From assembly GCA_900095095.1 (NCBI GenBank), contig FMBT01000423.1:62001-126000 (forward strand): a DNA stretch of 64,000 bases, written 5' to 3'. The notes under the pieces are model-generated. The model made no database searches. It worked only from the letters and a program-made list of their open reading frames with translations, and was not told the DNA's origin. The stretch's first letter is position 1. Each line of letters begins with the position of its first letter. This document shows positions 33,518 to 46,208 of this stretch, piece after piece. The position numbers were made by a program, and so were the translations under genes. The stretch is from Fragilariopsis cylindrus CCMP1102 (lineage: Eukaryota > Bacillariophyta > Bacillariophyceae > Bacillariales > Bacillariaceae).

Positions 33518-34442
33518 GATGGATTCAAAGTACCAGTAACAGCAAAAATAAAAATGTTTTCTCATGTATTTTCTACTTCTTTCCCGTCGCTTTAAGATTT
33601 TTTAAAAGCATACTCTAATACAAAATCAGATCTCCTAGATTCATGCCTTGTATAGTGTGGTACATTTTACTGCTGTAATGACATGTGTGATTCTTACATT
33701 AGGCTAGTAGAATAGATAGTTGGTTTACAAGTTGTAAATCCTCGTGTGTTTTCTTCTTCTTCTATTAGTGGTGAGCACCAGCAATCTGGCAATTCAGTAA
33801 ATTTTGAGGATTATTAGAGTGATGCTTTCAGATACCCTCCCTTGACTGCCACCACATGCTAGCCAGCTGTTGTATGTACATGTTGTAGTTTCTCATATAC
33901 ATATTTATTCAAGCAGCATAATATAATCTATCAAAGGAATAGCTCCACCCACCCACTGTGCCACATGCTGTCAGTAAAGCAGCAATCTGACATGCCACCA
34001 TCTATCTTATACTGTTACTCTTCTTTTTTGTCGAACATTGAATGAAGACACATCATCAATTCAAGGAGGGTAAAATTTTAATCTACTAACTGGTGGTATA
34101 ATTTTACATCATGCGCATACATTTCTCATATAACCTCTAAAGAATAGTAAGTATATATATATGATCCCATTTAACTGTTGACTCAACAATTCTAGCAGTT
34201 TGTTTGTTCCCATTTTTTAATTAAGAAAAAAACAGTTTATTGTTAGTTTTCTTGGATCCTCTTCTTGGATGTGGTCTGTCTGTCAGCCCGTTCAACAATT
34301 ATCTCTTTTGCGGAAATCTATCTTTCATGCATGTCTTTTTCTTGTATCTTTCATCTTTCGACCGATCATGTTGCTAACTAAGAACAAAAAGTTGACAGTC
34401 AAAAGTAAACAAAGAAAACAAGTAAGAAGACAAGTAAGAACG
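33518..34442. other. intergenic
   Basis: AT-rich, with no gene or long repeat recognised. The reading frame open from 34269 begins here, but its first 58 codons have no family resemblance. Confidence 0.5.
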
Positions 34443-35256
34443 ATGGATTACCGCAACCTATCAACAGAAGAAAAAGAAAAATATCAATTTGATGACGATA
34501 TGCGATTTCCCACATCGGACTCATTTGTTCGTGGGAACGAAGCATTGTGGGAACAAGGAAGGTATGCGAGAGTAGGAGAGTATGGCACTATTCGTGAAGG
34601 GTGCCGAAGCTGGTTGCGTATCTAGTATGAATAATGTTATGGGTGAATTGACCAACGAAGGAAAATTTCATCATGATCTAGCTTGGGCATTAGAGGCAGC
34701 GATCCGTGGTGGTCGAGGGGGTATCATGATACTGAACGATTGTTAAGCAGCATCCAACAACATTAAGCTACAAAACGCGCATGCATTGAGTATGTACTGG
34801 ACGAGGATGTTATATGAATGGGGAACTGAATCAGTTGACATTCAAGCTGCTGATAAAATTGAGGATGATATCGGCAAAAAGTGCTTCGAATGTGGAAAGA
34901 AAGATTCAAAAAATAAAGTTATTTTAAAGGCATGTAGTATGTGTAACTTCTATTTTTATTGTAATGAAAAATATCAATTAAAGCATTGGAAAGAGGGGAA
35001 ACACCGAGAAGAGTGCCATCAGCTATTCCTTTTGAACAAATATCATAAACCATACGCAAAAGAAATCCGTGATAAAATTATTCGTGGAGATGATCCGAAG
35101 TTGATTAAAGAACTACAAACATTACGAAGAAAGTTAGGATTGACACGCCCACGAGACGAATATGACGGTGAATCATTATTTAAGAACAATTTTTTTCTTC
35201 TTGTTGCTAGAAATGATGGGACTGTTTGGTGTGGATCAATTCCAAAAGTAATCTAA
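34443..35256 (+). pseudogene. broken MYND zinc-finger family gene
   Basis: Starts MDYRNLSTEEKEKYQFDDD and continues in a layout I know from a large diatom family: GNEALWEQG, (Y)GTIREGC, MNNVMGELTNEGK, LAWALEAAIRGG, the MYND finger, then NKYHKPYAKEIRDKIIRGDD, LGLTRP and a final VARNDGTVWCGS. The frame breaks twice. A one-base shift near 34600-34625 is followed by an in-frame TAA at 34744-34746 (after LNDC). The downstream frame to 35256 has no ATG start before the conserved part. In the finger (CFECG...CSMC...YCNEKYQ...H...C) the sixth ligand, normally Cys in C-x-x-x-C-Q, is Tyr. All three defects fit a pseudogene. Confidence 0.75.
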
Positions 35257-36281
35257 AACAAAACATTAGAAGAGAAATCTCATGACTGTTTTCGTTGGTG
35301 ACAATAAGGGGTTCAATTGGACACAGACGGAGAAAGGAGAAGATCAACTATGGGCGGCGGAGGAGAAAGACTGATGGTTCACGCTGCTGTGGAATAATTC
35401 CTACTATTGAATTTCAGATATATTATGTATGGACTATTACATGCATCACCGTGCGTATCTCATCTCCCGCCATGTATACATTCGCTGAAAAACAAATTCA
35501 ATTATTGGGGAGAAGAAGAGGCCTCATTTTACTGGCATAGTATGTTCCATATCGCGTGTATTATCTGTAATTTTCTTCCTTCCATGTAATTCTCGATCGG
35601 TGTTGGGGTGTATCTATGTGATCGTCCATTAACAAAACCGCCACATTATTCTTGGACCTAGGGTAGTGATGGTGGTACTTTTACACGTGAGCGGCATGGA
35701 CGCGAGTAACTTTACTATGGCATATTATGACGAAACAACAAGTATTGACTGACATCTACACGTGTGCGTACTTCGTGTGCGACCACTCCCATTCTGTCGG
35801 AAGATTATCAGCAGCAGCAGCAGCAACAGCAACAGCAACAAATGCTGACTGTTCGGGGAATGAACGATACCTTATGCGAGTAGGTAACGTGGTGTGGCGG
35901 CGCGAACAAAAGTTTGGAGTTGCCCATTATGCGGATTATTGTGCGGATTTGCCATTATGGTCTTGGTCGTCGTGCTATTCTATTCTATTCTGTTATATTC
36001 CTCTATCTAACTAACTATCAATATAAAGACGGAATATCCTTTTGTATTTTCACATGTGAATGTTATAGTTACTGTCTTCGCTCCTTTGTAGAGGAAGCTT
36101 ATTGCTGATGTTGTTATTATATTGTGGGACCCGTCATGCATATTGATTACGTGTATTGTACTATGAATTCTTATCGTTTGATAACCCCTTTGTTGCTGCT
36201 GCAGCTACTGCTGTCAGCATTCCCTTCCACCCCATCCCACCCACCTCAAAAATCTAACCCCACACCTTCCCCTGACTTACT
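35257..36281. other. intergenic, with possible coding remnants
   Basis: On the + strand about 35281-35370 translates as MTVFVGDNKGFNWTQTEKGE before a stop, and 35727-36000 is open for 95 codons with an Ala/Thr repeat (CAGCAG tract at 35808-35840). Both look like decayed or partial coding sequence, perhaps the same dead locus as the MYND gene, but I cannot assign them. Confidence 0.35.
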
Positions 36282-39200
36282 TTAGGAATTTATCGATTTA
36301 CGGGACCTGCCACTTCCGATTTCCCATGACCATGATGGTTGTTGCTCTAAAGTAATAATTCGTTTGAATGTCATTGAGGGGTCTTTTGTATTATACGTTC
36401 TACGTTGACGCTGTGTCCATTCTGCTAGTGCACGATGATCGGAAGTTGTAGAAACATCGCAAGTTCCAAATTTCTTTTGATATTCTACCAATTCGTCATA
36501 CTTTGTTTTCCATAAATGATCCAATCGATTCCAGACAAAATCCAATTCATCTAATAGGTCAATCCTATCTTGCGTTATTTTGCCTTCACTAAAACTGTTA
36601 CGTTGACGTTTCACCTACACAATGTAATAAACGGTAGAGTATTGAGTATTTTTATGATTTAATATCAAACAGAACAAAACAAACCATACAACAAAAGAAT
36701 AGCAGCGTAAGAATTACTCTGTTGAGGATATAAATCGAGGTCCCTTCGGACAACTTGTTTCATCTCTTTTTCGAATTGCAATCACGATATGAAAACTTAC
36801 CCAGCCCGATAACTTCTTATTTGGATCGCTACGTAAGACATTGGAATGTCCATTCAATTTATAGAATTCGACAAGAGATAAATAGCTTGAATTCCATTGA
36901 TCTTGTATCACTTCGGATAGTGGTTGCGTTTTTTTCTTTGCAACATTAGTATAAGTAGCAGCAGCGGCCATATTAGAGAAGGAGGCGACGGCAGTACTAG
37001 TAGGAAGAATACGCCTACTACTGTTGTTCATTTTCTTGTTCTTGACCACAAGTTTCTTTGAGGGTGAGACGGTAGTAATAGGAGGCGATACGATTTCGTT
37101 ATCAGAATTCTTGATCCTGTTCTTGACCACACGTTTCTTTTTCTTAACAGGAATGGCACGCTTACTTTTGTTGTTGTTGTTGTTGTTGTTGCGATTCTTG
37201 ATTCCCGTATCATCGGCTACTAATGTCATATTAGCAACGGTGTTCTTATTAGAAGAAGACGAGACGACGGTCTTCATGGTCTTAGACTTATACTTAGCAT
37301 CCCTATCAGCCGTTATGGTAACTTTCGTCTTCGTAGTAGTCTTTTTCTTTTTAGTTTTCTTTTTGATGCTGTTGCTAGCAGATGCAGATGGTGACGCAAA
37401 TGTAGCGATACCACCACCGATGTCGTTAATAGCGTTGCTTTTTCTCTTCCTGCTAGCGAACACGACTGATGACACAGATAATGCAACGGTACTTGTACCA
37501 GCAGTTTTGTTGCTGCTGCTGTTGTTGTTGTTGTTGTTGCTTTTGCTGCTGTTGTTGATACCGTGACTTTCATTAATCGACACGAATCCGGATGATGATA
37601 CGGATGCAGATGATGCAATACCACTACTACTACCACTAACAGCAGCAGCAATGGATTCTAAAAATTTCTGTTTCATTTGTTCAGAAATATTATTTGGACT
37701 ACGATTAGCAATAGCTTCGGGGGAAGAAACAGCAAGCCTTTCATCATTGTTGTCGGTATTGTTGTTGTTGTTGTTGTTACGAGCAGTACCAGTAGTAACA
37801 GTACTACTAGTAGCAGCATTTTTTCTTCTTCTCTGAGAAGTTATATCAGTAACCTTTATAGTAGGAGAAGCAAGAGATTTAATAGCAGAATCAATCCCAA
37901 CTGCTGCTGTGCCGGCAAACGTAGCTGAGGTATTCGTCTTTTTCTTCGTTGTCTTCATTTTCTTCTTCTTCTTTTTGATGACCATCACCTTCTTGTTGCT
38001 GTTGCTATTGTTATTGCTGTTGCTGTTGCTTTCGTTCATCTTTTTCTGCTGAGCAGCGATGAACGATGCTGTCGATGCCGCCGATGCCACTGCGGTGTTG
38101 ATTGATGCTAACGTATATGCTGCCGCAATGGTAGTAGTAGAAATAGCAGTAGCAGCAACAACAGAATGAGGAGGAGGGGCCTTCTTCTTCATCGTCGTTG
38201 CAGTCGTCACCCTGCTGCTGCTGTTGTTGTTGTTGTTGTTGTTGTTTATCATCACCTTCTTCTGGGCCGCGGTGGTAGTAGTAGCGGCAGGAGGTGCTTT
38301 CTTCATCGTCGTCGTCAATGCCTTGTTGTTGCTGTTGTTCTTCATGTTTGTAATTATCGATGCTGCTACCAGTGTCGCCGATACCGAAGCGGAGGCCGAC
38401 GCGGTAATAGTGGCGTGAGGGAGAGCAGGAGCCTTCTTCATCATCATCGTCGATGCCTTACTGCTGATACTACTAATTTTGACATTGGAAAGCACACTAT
38501 CATTATAAGCTTTAGCGTTAGCGAGTACAAGAGCAACCAATAGCTGCTGCTGTTGATGTTGTTGTTGTTGCTGCCGTCGTTGATCTTTAGCATTAGCGAG
38601 TACAAGAGCAACCAAATTTTGATGTTGATGCTGATCATATTCGTATTCACATTCGTGGTCGTGATCAACTAGCGATTTAGGACGATGATGGACATCCACT
38701 TCATCATCATAATCGACTTCTTCATTGTTGTTTTTTTCCTCATCCTTATCCTCAACCTCATCCTTGTTACTGTTACTGTTATCATCATCATTATTTTTAA
38801 AAGCATAAACAAATGGTTCGACAACGATACTATTATCATTATCATCATCATCATCATCACGTTTACCGTCTCGATTGTGATTGTGATTGTGATTGTGATT
38901 TTGATGTACCATTTCATTTTTATTTTCTTCACCACCATCTTGTTCGAGAGGTAACGGTTCATGATTGACATTTTCATTATTATGGTACTTTAATACCCGA
39001 CGTGCACCAGCACCAGCACCAAAACTGTTATTGTTGTTGTTGTTGTTGTTGCTCTTGTTGTTCTTGTAATAATGACGAGGAGTTTCTTGGTCAGATTTCC
39101 GTTTCAATTGTATAGGGGATGGCATCTTCATCTTCATCTTCATCATGATAGTGCCACCATCATCGTTATCTTCATCTTCATCTTCATCTTTGTCATCCTC

Positions 39201-39389
39201 ATCATCTTCATCACTACTATTAAGAATCTCTAAGACTTTGTCGACATTTGCACTCAATGAACAGGAGTCTTCTCTCTTAATGATAGGAGGAGGATGAGGA
39301 TGAGGAGGAAGGAGGAAGGCATCCCTATTATCATTAACATCCGCACTCGATGATGATGATGATGATAATGAGTATCTCTTCTTAATGCT

Positions 39390-39424
<35 letters not shown>

Positions 39425-40361
39425 GAGGAGGAGGGGGGATGTATGGATCTAATGACAGTGATGCTTCTCTCTTAATGATAGAAGGAGAAAAAATTTCATC
39501 ATCGCCGTCGTCATCGTTATCGTCATCATCGTTATTATTATCATCATTATTACCAATGATCGCAGCAGCAGGAACAACTGTTGCTGAAAAGAGTGATGAT
39601 AATGATGGCATCAAATTTCGTCGTGCGGGTCGTAAATGATGATGACGATGACGATGTCGATGACGATGATGACGATAACGCCGTCGGGGTTTTCTTTGAA
39701 TGGTAGGAGGAGATACAATTTCTTCTCTCTTGTTAATGTATGGATCCAATGATAATGATGCTTCTCTCTTCAAAATGGTAGCGGTAGGAGCTATTACGGG
39801 AGGAATTGAAAATGATACTGATAATTTATTATTAAATGATGGCATTAAATTTCGTCGTGCGGGTAAAAAATACTCTATGCGTTCTATTGGTAATAGAATC
39901 ATATCCTCATCGTCATCGTCATCGTTATGATGAGAAGTATCGGACTGTTGTTGTTGTTGTTCCCATTCTCTTGTTACTTCTACGCTTGCGCTTGCACAAC
40001 AACTGCTACTACTGCTACTGCTGTTGCTACTGCTACTGCATGCCTGAAAACTACTACGATTGTAATGACAAGGAGATGTCCCCCAATCATCAAAGGTAAC
40101 TTTTCTTCTTTTTATCATACTACTAGTAGACAAGGAAGAATTTGAATTTGAATTTGAATTTGAATCTGAATCGGATGATGTTCTTGACGTTTTTGTAGGA
40201 TCCATTTTACTTTCACGATGATTTTGCTTTTGTTTTTGTGTAGTAATACCACCACCACCATCCTCTCCCTGATGATCGTCCTGATGATGCATAAGACAAA
40301 TGGGGGAGGAAAAACAACAGATATCATTCTCCTGCTGCTTGATACGTGTAGTCGTATCCAT
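36282..40361 (-). CDS. very large low-complexity protein with two C-terminal HA domains; two exons
   Basis: Exons 40361-36801 and 36614-36282. The intron 36800-36615 (GTAAGT...TAG, phase 0) falls inside an HA domain and its removal gives the standard LSGW|VKRQR. The frame is open to 40514, but Met at 40361 (MDTTTRIKQQ) is the likelier start, giving about 1297 residues. Most of the protein is runs of Asn, Ser, Asp, Ala and basic residues. Duplicated modules are visible: PARRNLMPS, KREASLSLDPYI (each twice) and LVALVLANAK (twice). Basic clusters (KKKKRVVKNR, KKKTKKKKTTTK) suggest a nuclear, nucleic-acid-associated protein. HA domain 1 spans the intron; HA domain 2 (LWKTKYDELVEYQKKFG) is complete, but its end departs from consensus (LEQQPSWSW), so a further small intron is possible. 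Antisense frames are repeat shadows. Confidence 0.75.
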
Positions 40362-40514
40362 CGTTCGTGATTTGGTTGTTGATTTAGTATAAGAGGATGT
40401 GTGTGTGTGTGTATTCTGTCTTGTCTTTTTCTTGATTCGATAACATACCCCCGATTTACTTTTATGAGAATTAATATAGAAAACTGAGTTTGAAAGCAAT
40501 GTAAAGAGAATCAA

Positions 40515-41820
40515 AAATCAAGTCCACAGGGAAGAATTTTATTGCAACCAAGATGAAGGTTCGCTCTTGAGCGGTATCGAGTAGGTTGAAGTAAGTAAAA
40601 GTGTCTTGTCTTGTCTTGCCTTTTTTATGATCGATGATGTGGGAATGAACTAAAACTTTTTCAGAATAGTATTTTGCGAATTCAATAAGAATTCTCTGCC
40701 TTCATCACCCATTATTCCTAAAACTAAATAAATAACACGGTACAATACCTGTTTACTTGTCTTTTAGTCGTAGCTTTATTATGACTACGACTAAGAAAGC
40801 TTAAAAGTTCTTCACCAAAACCGCGTGCCGTCGTACAACCAAGCCACGAAGCTCTGAACCGTTGTTCTGCCTTGTTTAATTAATTGCTCTCGTACTTGTA
40901 CTGTACCGCGACACTTTAATAACAATTATGGAAAATCGCAAGTAAGGCATATATGTTTAAAGAAATATTGTATCACATTTGCTTACTACAGTACTTTCGT
41001 TTGACGGCCGATGCTTTTCTCAACGACCATTCATTTCTATCCTCGTGATGCTTGTTGTGTTTTTTTTTTGCGATCTACTATTCTTACAATTATCGATCGA
41101 AGTACAGACGTTCTCATGCCATCCGCACATCAAGGGTAAGTCAAGAATTCGAAAAAAAGATTTTGTAAAACAAACAAAATAACTGAAAATGAGGACAGGA
41201 TGTGAAGTAAGAAGAGCATCACAATCAAAACACAAGGACAAAAGTACTAGTAGACAACTTACTTGTGTGCTACGGTAACATGATGGTCGTGCATTAAAGT
41301 TATTCGATGGAGGAGAGAGGGGGGAGAGGAAACACGTCTTCCTTCTTGGGCGTGAACTGTATTAAGGTATGTACCATATTATTTCATGCAGCGTATTCTA
41401 TTGCGATGCTGTTCGGTTAGTTTTTGTTTTGTTGTAAAAAGATATTATATTATTACTATAGTCAGTGAGAGATCCAGTAGTAATATACTACCACAGAATT
41501 GTAATTATGTTGAATAAACCACTGTTGCCTTCCTTCTGAGACCATAAATAAATAAATAAAATTTAATAATTTCAACAAAACTGAACCGAGAAAAATACCG
41601 TGCGGTATGCATTCCTATTCGATTTTTTTTATTCTAACCGTCGCATCATTTTTTCTTGTTTTTGTTGTTTTATCGTCATCATTCACTCATTTATTCATTC
41701 ATACAGCAAGTTATGATGTTGCATAGCGAGTCGAGCTACCAAAAAACAACGGGCACGGCACGGGCTGTCAAATCAAATTAATCATCACATGACTGTAGCT
41801 AGCTATTTCCCCGATTTTGA
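40515..41820. other. intergenic
   Basis: Promoter side of the large HA gene. No gene recognised; short + frame at 40979-41182 has no support. Confidence 0.5.
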
Positions 41821-41829
41821 ATAGATTAT

Positions 41830-42110
41830 TGGGTACAACCTCCCATAGGATTCTACAAGATGGCTTCATTCTTTGTGATCAGCTTTACTTGTGCCTTGAT
41901 CGGCAATCTTTACTGTCGTGGGTTAGATTACAGCCACATGAATGAATGGCACCAATACTTCCACTGGCATGATGCCATTCCTTCAAACGGTCGTTGCTTC
42001 CAACTCCCCTCTACCACCGTGTGGCACTACCACCTGGTATGGGATGGGTTCGCATGGTATTGAGTTCACCCTTCAGGGCCTTGAACTCTCGGAGTAGATC
42101 TACCAGTTTT
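41830..42110 (-). pseudogene. decayed retrotransposon gag fragment with zinc knuckle
   Basis: Reading the minus strand from about 42110, a helix-like stretch LVDLLREFKALKGELNTM is followed by a stop, then HSCGCNLTHDSKDCRSRHK, then in a shifted frame KNEAIL, a stop and NPMGGCTQ. This order (coiled coil, C-x(n)-C...H-x-x-x-C knuckle, then K-x-E-A-x-x-x-N-x-M-G-G) matches the C-terminal gag of Ty1/copia-type elements found in algae and plants. Several stops and at least two frame changes show it is dead. No LTR, protease or reverse transcriptase was seen nearby. The + strand frame at 41860-42063 is its shadow. Confidence 0.55.
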
Positions 42111-42555
42111 CTGAGATGATGGGAGATCTAATTTTATGCAAGAAGAGGTATGTTTATTTCAATTATTTATCATGATGTGTGTTCTTTTTTGTTTGTTGTT
42201 GTTTGTCCCAGTTTTCGTGTTGGATGCCTAGTAATGAATACTGCTTTTGTGTCCGTTAACACTGGGATATATTATATAATGACGAGATTGAAAACGCCGC
42301 CAAGGCGTTTTTATTTCGTCAATCGCTCATCATTTGGACGATCAAATTTAGTCGGCCGTATATGGCTATTCTTCAACTTTATTTTGATATCATACGATCG
42401 ATACATCCTTATTAATCTCACACTTAAGTTACTTTTATTTTGTTTGTTTCGTTTTGTTTTGTTCCCATTCAAACTGTAGTTTTGCTATTCCGGAGGGATG
42501 ATTACCGAGCCGAGCCGATCCTGCTAGCTATCGCTAGTGACGCACACCAATCAGA

Positions 42556-42647
42556 CATACAATCATTATGATCTTTACAAAATTCAAAAAACTCTACCAC
42601 CATTGATTGTCTAATTTGAATTTTGTCGAGATAATGATGATTGTATG
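42556..42647. repeat. foldback element with ~32-base arms
   Basis: The left arm 42556-42588 (begins CATACAATCAT, ends ACAAAATTCAAA) and the right arm 42615-42647 are inverted copies with a few mismatches and one indel, with about 26 bases between them. It would form a long hairpin. It could be a small MITE or the precursor of a small RNA. Confidence 0.65.
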
Positions 42648-43983
42648 ACTAATTACTGTGCATAATCTGCAGTACATATATGTACAGACAATAGGAATAA
42701 AAATCATCAGCCGTACAGCAAGCTCGTATCATTTTCAAGGGAATTAAAAGGTACGTAAAATGAAGAAACATACCCAAAACCAAAACACAATACACACGCA
42801 ATCATTACGTACTGAGAGGACCATATTACTGATTACGAAAACTAATTATGAATGAATGATCCTCTAATCAATATTGCGAAGATTAATTAGAAAATAGAAG
42901 CGGATCTAAAAGCACTCATATTGTATCCTTTCAATGATCTTGTGAGCCGTCGTATCTTGCTTACATTATTTTTTTTATTTCTATTTATTTCTATTTATCT
43001 TGTTGCAACTTATTTTGATTGTATCATTTTTTGATTCAGGTTTCATGACTGCTACGATAGCATTACGGCGTTACTAAAAAGATTGATTGCGCACACGCAA
43101 GGTAAGTTGAGTCATATAACAAGTACCAATATGTTTTCGATTGATTTTTGGTTGGTGTCGTTGTGATGTGTTAATGAGGATTTTCGAGTTTTAGATGACG
43201 AATCTTAAGGACTACCATGAGAATGGAATGTTCAGTGTTGATTTAAGTACGAGGCATTTGTCTGAAACACACACGCACACCACACCAATACTATGATGAT
43301 TTCAGTATTATACACGTCCTATTCGATTCTACCTTTCGCTAACCAACGCTGCTTTCTATTGTAAACTTGATTATTTGTCCTTACAGGAAGAAATCTGGAT
43401 CAGTGAAGAAAATAGACTTAACCTGACTAATTCCTATGCATGCCGTTTCACTCTGCTTTTAGTTTTGTGAGAGATCTGTGAAAGATGTCCTTCGAACTAA
43501 TTTCACGGGAATGTTTCTGGTTGGAAGATTCATTCTTCAAAAGTGATGTCAAATACAACTATGTATTATATAATTTGCTTGCGGTTATCGTCATCATACT
43601 TAATTCTAATCGTCATGCATACCCGAATTGCGGTTTCTTATTCCGGCTAACAGTACGTTACTCACGGCCTAAATTATGGTATGGTACCAGTCACCATATT
43701 GCCACGCTGTTACACCGACACATCATGTACTGGACCGATTTTGTTGCTATCACACACAAACAGTTTTCCTACTAGGAATAACCGAAATATAACAGCTTAT
43801 GGCGGATTTTAAAATTATGCCATGCCTACTTCTAGACTACTTGTATAGGATAGATAGATCGGACTTGGTATTGCAATAGAATGTAAATCTCATTGGGCAC
43901 GAGTGGTTACTCGTGACTACTTTAATCACGAGTTGTTTTACTCATGACTAAACATTGAATCAGTCCCAGTGCACGGCATACTT

Positions 43984-44535
43984 ACTGTAGACATTGTGAG
44001 AAAGTAAAGACACTGGAGACACAACACAACATAACATAACACATTGCACAATCAATAATAACGAATAACAATGAATGGGAGTTCATTGGGATGAAAGGTA
44101 ATAATATCATGCAACACAAATTCTCATAAAAAGTTATCCTGTGCACACTTTACTTTTTATGTGCTACTAGGTAGTGTAGGAAGGAGGGACCTGAGTTAGG
44201 TGACTGTCCTGTCATCTATCTTTATATTTTATACCTAAAAAATGATCAGTCCAATAGTGGAGAATACATCCCTTGCTATTTGCTATGTATGATGGTGATT
44301 TATGTCTGGTGTGGAGCACAACAAGAACTGTTTATTTTATTTACGCCAATTCTGGTAAAATTTTGCATAAGAATAACAGATATGTATGCATGAGATGATG
44401 GTGCTCTGAAACTATCTCATTCAGTTATTTTCTTATTGTTTTTTTGCTGGTGATAAATGGATGTGGTTTATGTTTGTTGGCTGTGTTGTAAATGCACATT
44501 GTAAAAAAAGTGGTAGCTTTTACTAAATTGAAATA
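43984..44535 (+). repeat. large inverted repeat, arm A (pairs with 49430-50056)
   Basis: Matches the reverse complement of 49430-50056 over most of its length. Shared blocks include GTAGACA-TGTGAGAAAGTAAAGA, ACTTTTTATGTGCTAC, GTGTAGGAAGGAGGGACC, TGTCTGGTGTGGAGCACA, AAAATTTTGCATAAGAATAA and TTTGCTGGTGATAAAT. Indels and substitutions indicate some age. Confidence 0.8.
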
Positions 44536-45120
44536 TATATATATGTTTTTGTGCTGGCATTTTCACCATGAAAAAAAAGAAATTTCGGATAACTACAAAT
44601 ACCAGACCACACCCAATAGTATTGACTATATGTTCAGGTATTTGCTGTTTGCCGGAATTTACAATTTGAACTGTCTGTAGAGTGCTATCATGATAGCTTG
44701 TGCTTTGAGTTTTCAAAATGCCAACCTTTGCAGTAGTCTTTGCACGTAGAACTGGACCCTGTCAAAACAGGGAGAATCTTCCTGATTGATGAGTGACTAG
44801 GTTTGGTAGAAGCAGTACTTTAAAACATGCACACCTATGCTGATATGCAGCTGCAGTGTCGGTCCGGTCCCCATCTCACCCCAATACATTTACATTCCAT
44901 CTCTATAGAAGATAAAGACCCTACCAAGCAGTCAGTACACAACATACATCAGGTTTGCCATCAACACTCCTACAACTAGACAAATAGTGTACAGCACAAG
45001 GATTTGATCATGGTGTGTTGAATGAATTATTACCTTTTTGTCATGAGCAGAACATCCCCATGTATGACAAGTACTTGTATCTAGAATTAATAGTAGATAT
45101 ATTAAGACTACATGTTGTAC

Positions 45121-45265
45121 ACATACATAAACACATGCACACATGCACACAAACACACGAACACATGCACACATGCACACATGCACACATGCACACATGC
45201 ACACATAAACACATAAACGCATGCACACTTAAACACATAAATGCATGCACACTTAAACATATGCA
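45121..45265. repeat. ACACATGCAC / ACACATAA minisatellite
   Basis: Short 8-16-base units built from ACACATGC, ACACATAA and GCACACTTAA. The many overlapping long frames on the minus strand (MCVHVCMCAC type) are artefacts of this repeat. Confidence 0.85.
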
Positions 45266-45323
45266 CACACTCTATTAAGTGTGTGTGACAAACAGATAGA
45301 AAATATGAAATCAAATCTTTCAC

Positions 45324-45348
45324 AACACACACACACACACACACACAC
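45324..45348. repeat. AC microsatellite
   Basis: About twelve AC units, read directly. Confidence 0.9.
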
Positions 45349-46208
45349 AACAAAAAGTTCAGTTGGTAGGTATGATGTACCACATAATTTCCTCCTTTGA
45401 TGCTGAAAATTTCTGCCTACTAATAATAGTGTTGCATCATTCACAGCACCGTGTGCAGTGTATTGATTTCTTATTCCTTGGGCCCCAGCAACAATAACGG
45501 CTAGGCATGCACTATGATAATATATTAATAACAAACGCAAAGGAAAAAGTAGCATCAGAGATAGACTGTGTTCTGCTGTTCTTGTGACATGTTCTATTAT
45601 TGGAGGTTGTGCAGCAATGAATTTTGAGGACTGAAGAATTTATAGTATGTATTCAGGAGAAATAATGATGTGTGCTATGCTACCACCAAGTTTAATTGCA
45701 AGAAAGGACACATACATGTCTTGATTCATTCTAGCTACAGTAGACAGGGGCTCATACAAAATGAACACAGTAGTACAGTAGGTACCAGTCTAGTGCAGTG
45801 GCGGACGACTGTACATTAAAAGAGAAAGTACTGCTAGCTAACGTAGTACTATTGTTGTGCGATTAATTTGAATTCATACGAGAAATAAAAGGACAGACTG
45901 TTGATTGTTCTAATATACTATAATATTATGTATGTATGTTTAAAATGAATACTAGATTTATACAACCGGGAAGGGTAAATAAAGGGTTTCCGAAGCGGAC
46001 AAAAAAGAAGCAGAACGAACAATTTCGTTTTCATACCACCTGTAATCAGTCAGCTATCGATAGCAACACCTTGATTTTGTAGAGAGAGAGAGTCAGTAGA
46101 GTAAAACGTCATGACGACGACGTATTACATTTACGTCTCATCACATCTTGAGAGAGAGAGAGCTTGAAGAGAAGGTTATAAAGTTCAAGTTTATAGAGAT
46201 AAACTTCT

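Larger units (their letters stand above)
42111..46208. other. repeat-rich intergenic region
   Basis: Contains the foldback at 42556-42647, an imperfect hairpin at about 43903-43952 (ACTCGTGA with TCACGAGT), inverted-repeat arm A (43984-44535), an ACACATGCAC minisatellite (45121-45265) and an AC run (45324-45348). The + frame at 43485-43775 is not convincing as a gene. Confidence 0.6.

Noticed and set aside
37024-39639. Several Leu/Val-rich frames antisense to the large HA gene
   Set aside because: They mirror Asn, Lys and Ala repeats; no independent coding features.
41860-42063. 67-codon + strand frame with His and Trp
   Set aside because: The minus strand of the same DNA encodes a recognisable gag remnant, which explains the open frame.
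43485-43775. 96-codon + strand frame
   Set aside because: No motif, membrane pattern or homologous feature; surrounded by repeat relics.
43903-43952. Imperfect hairpin with ACTCGTGA/TCACGAGT core
   Set aside because: Only 8 bases pair perfectly and no second copy was seen; too weak to call an element.
45121-45265. Possible CRISPR-like array
   Set aside because: Units are short, irregular and have no unique spacers; it is a simple minisatellite in a eukaryote.
45041-45555. Long overlapping minus-strand frames rich in Met, Cys, Val and His
   Set aside because: They arise from the ACACATGCAC minisatellite, which is open in several frames at once.
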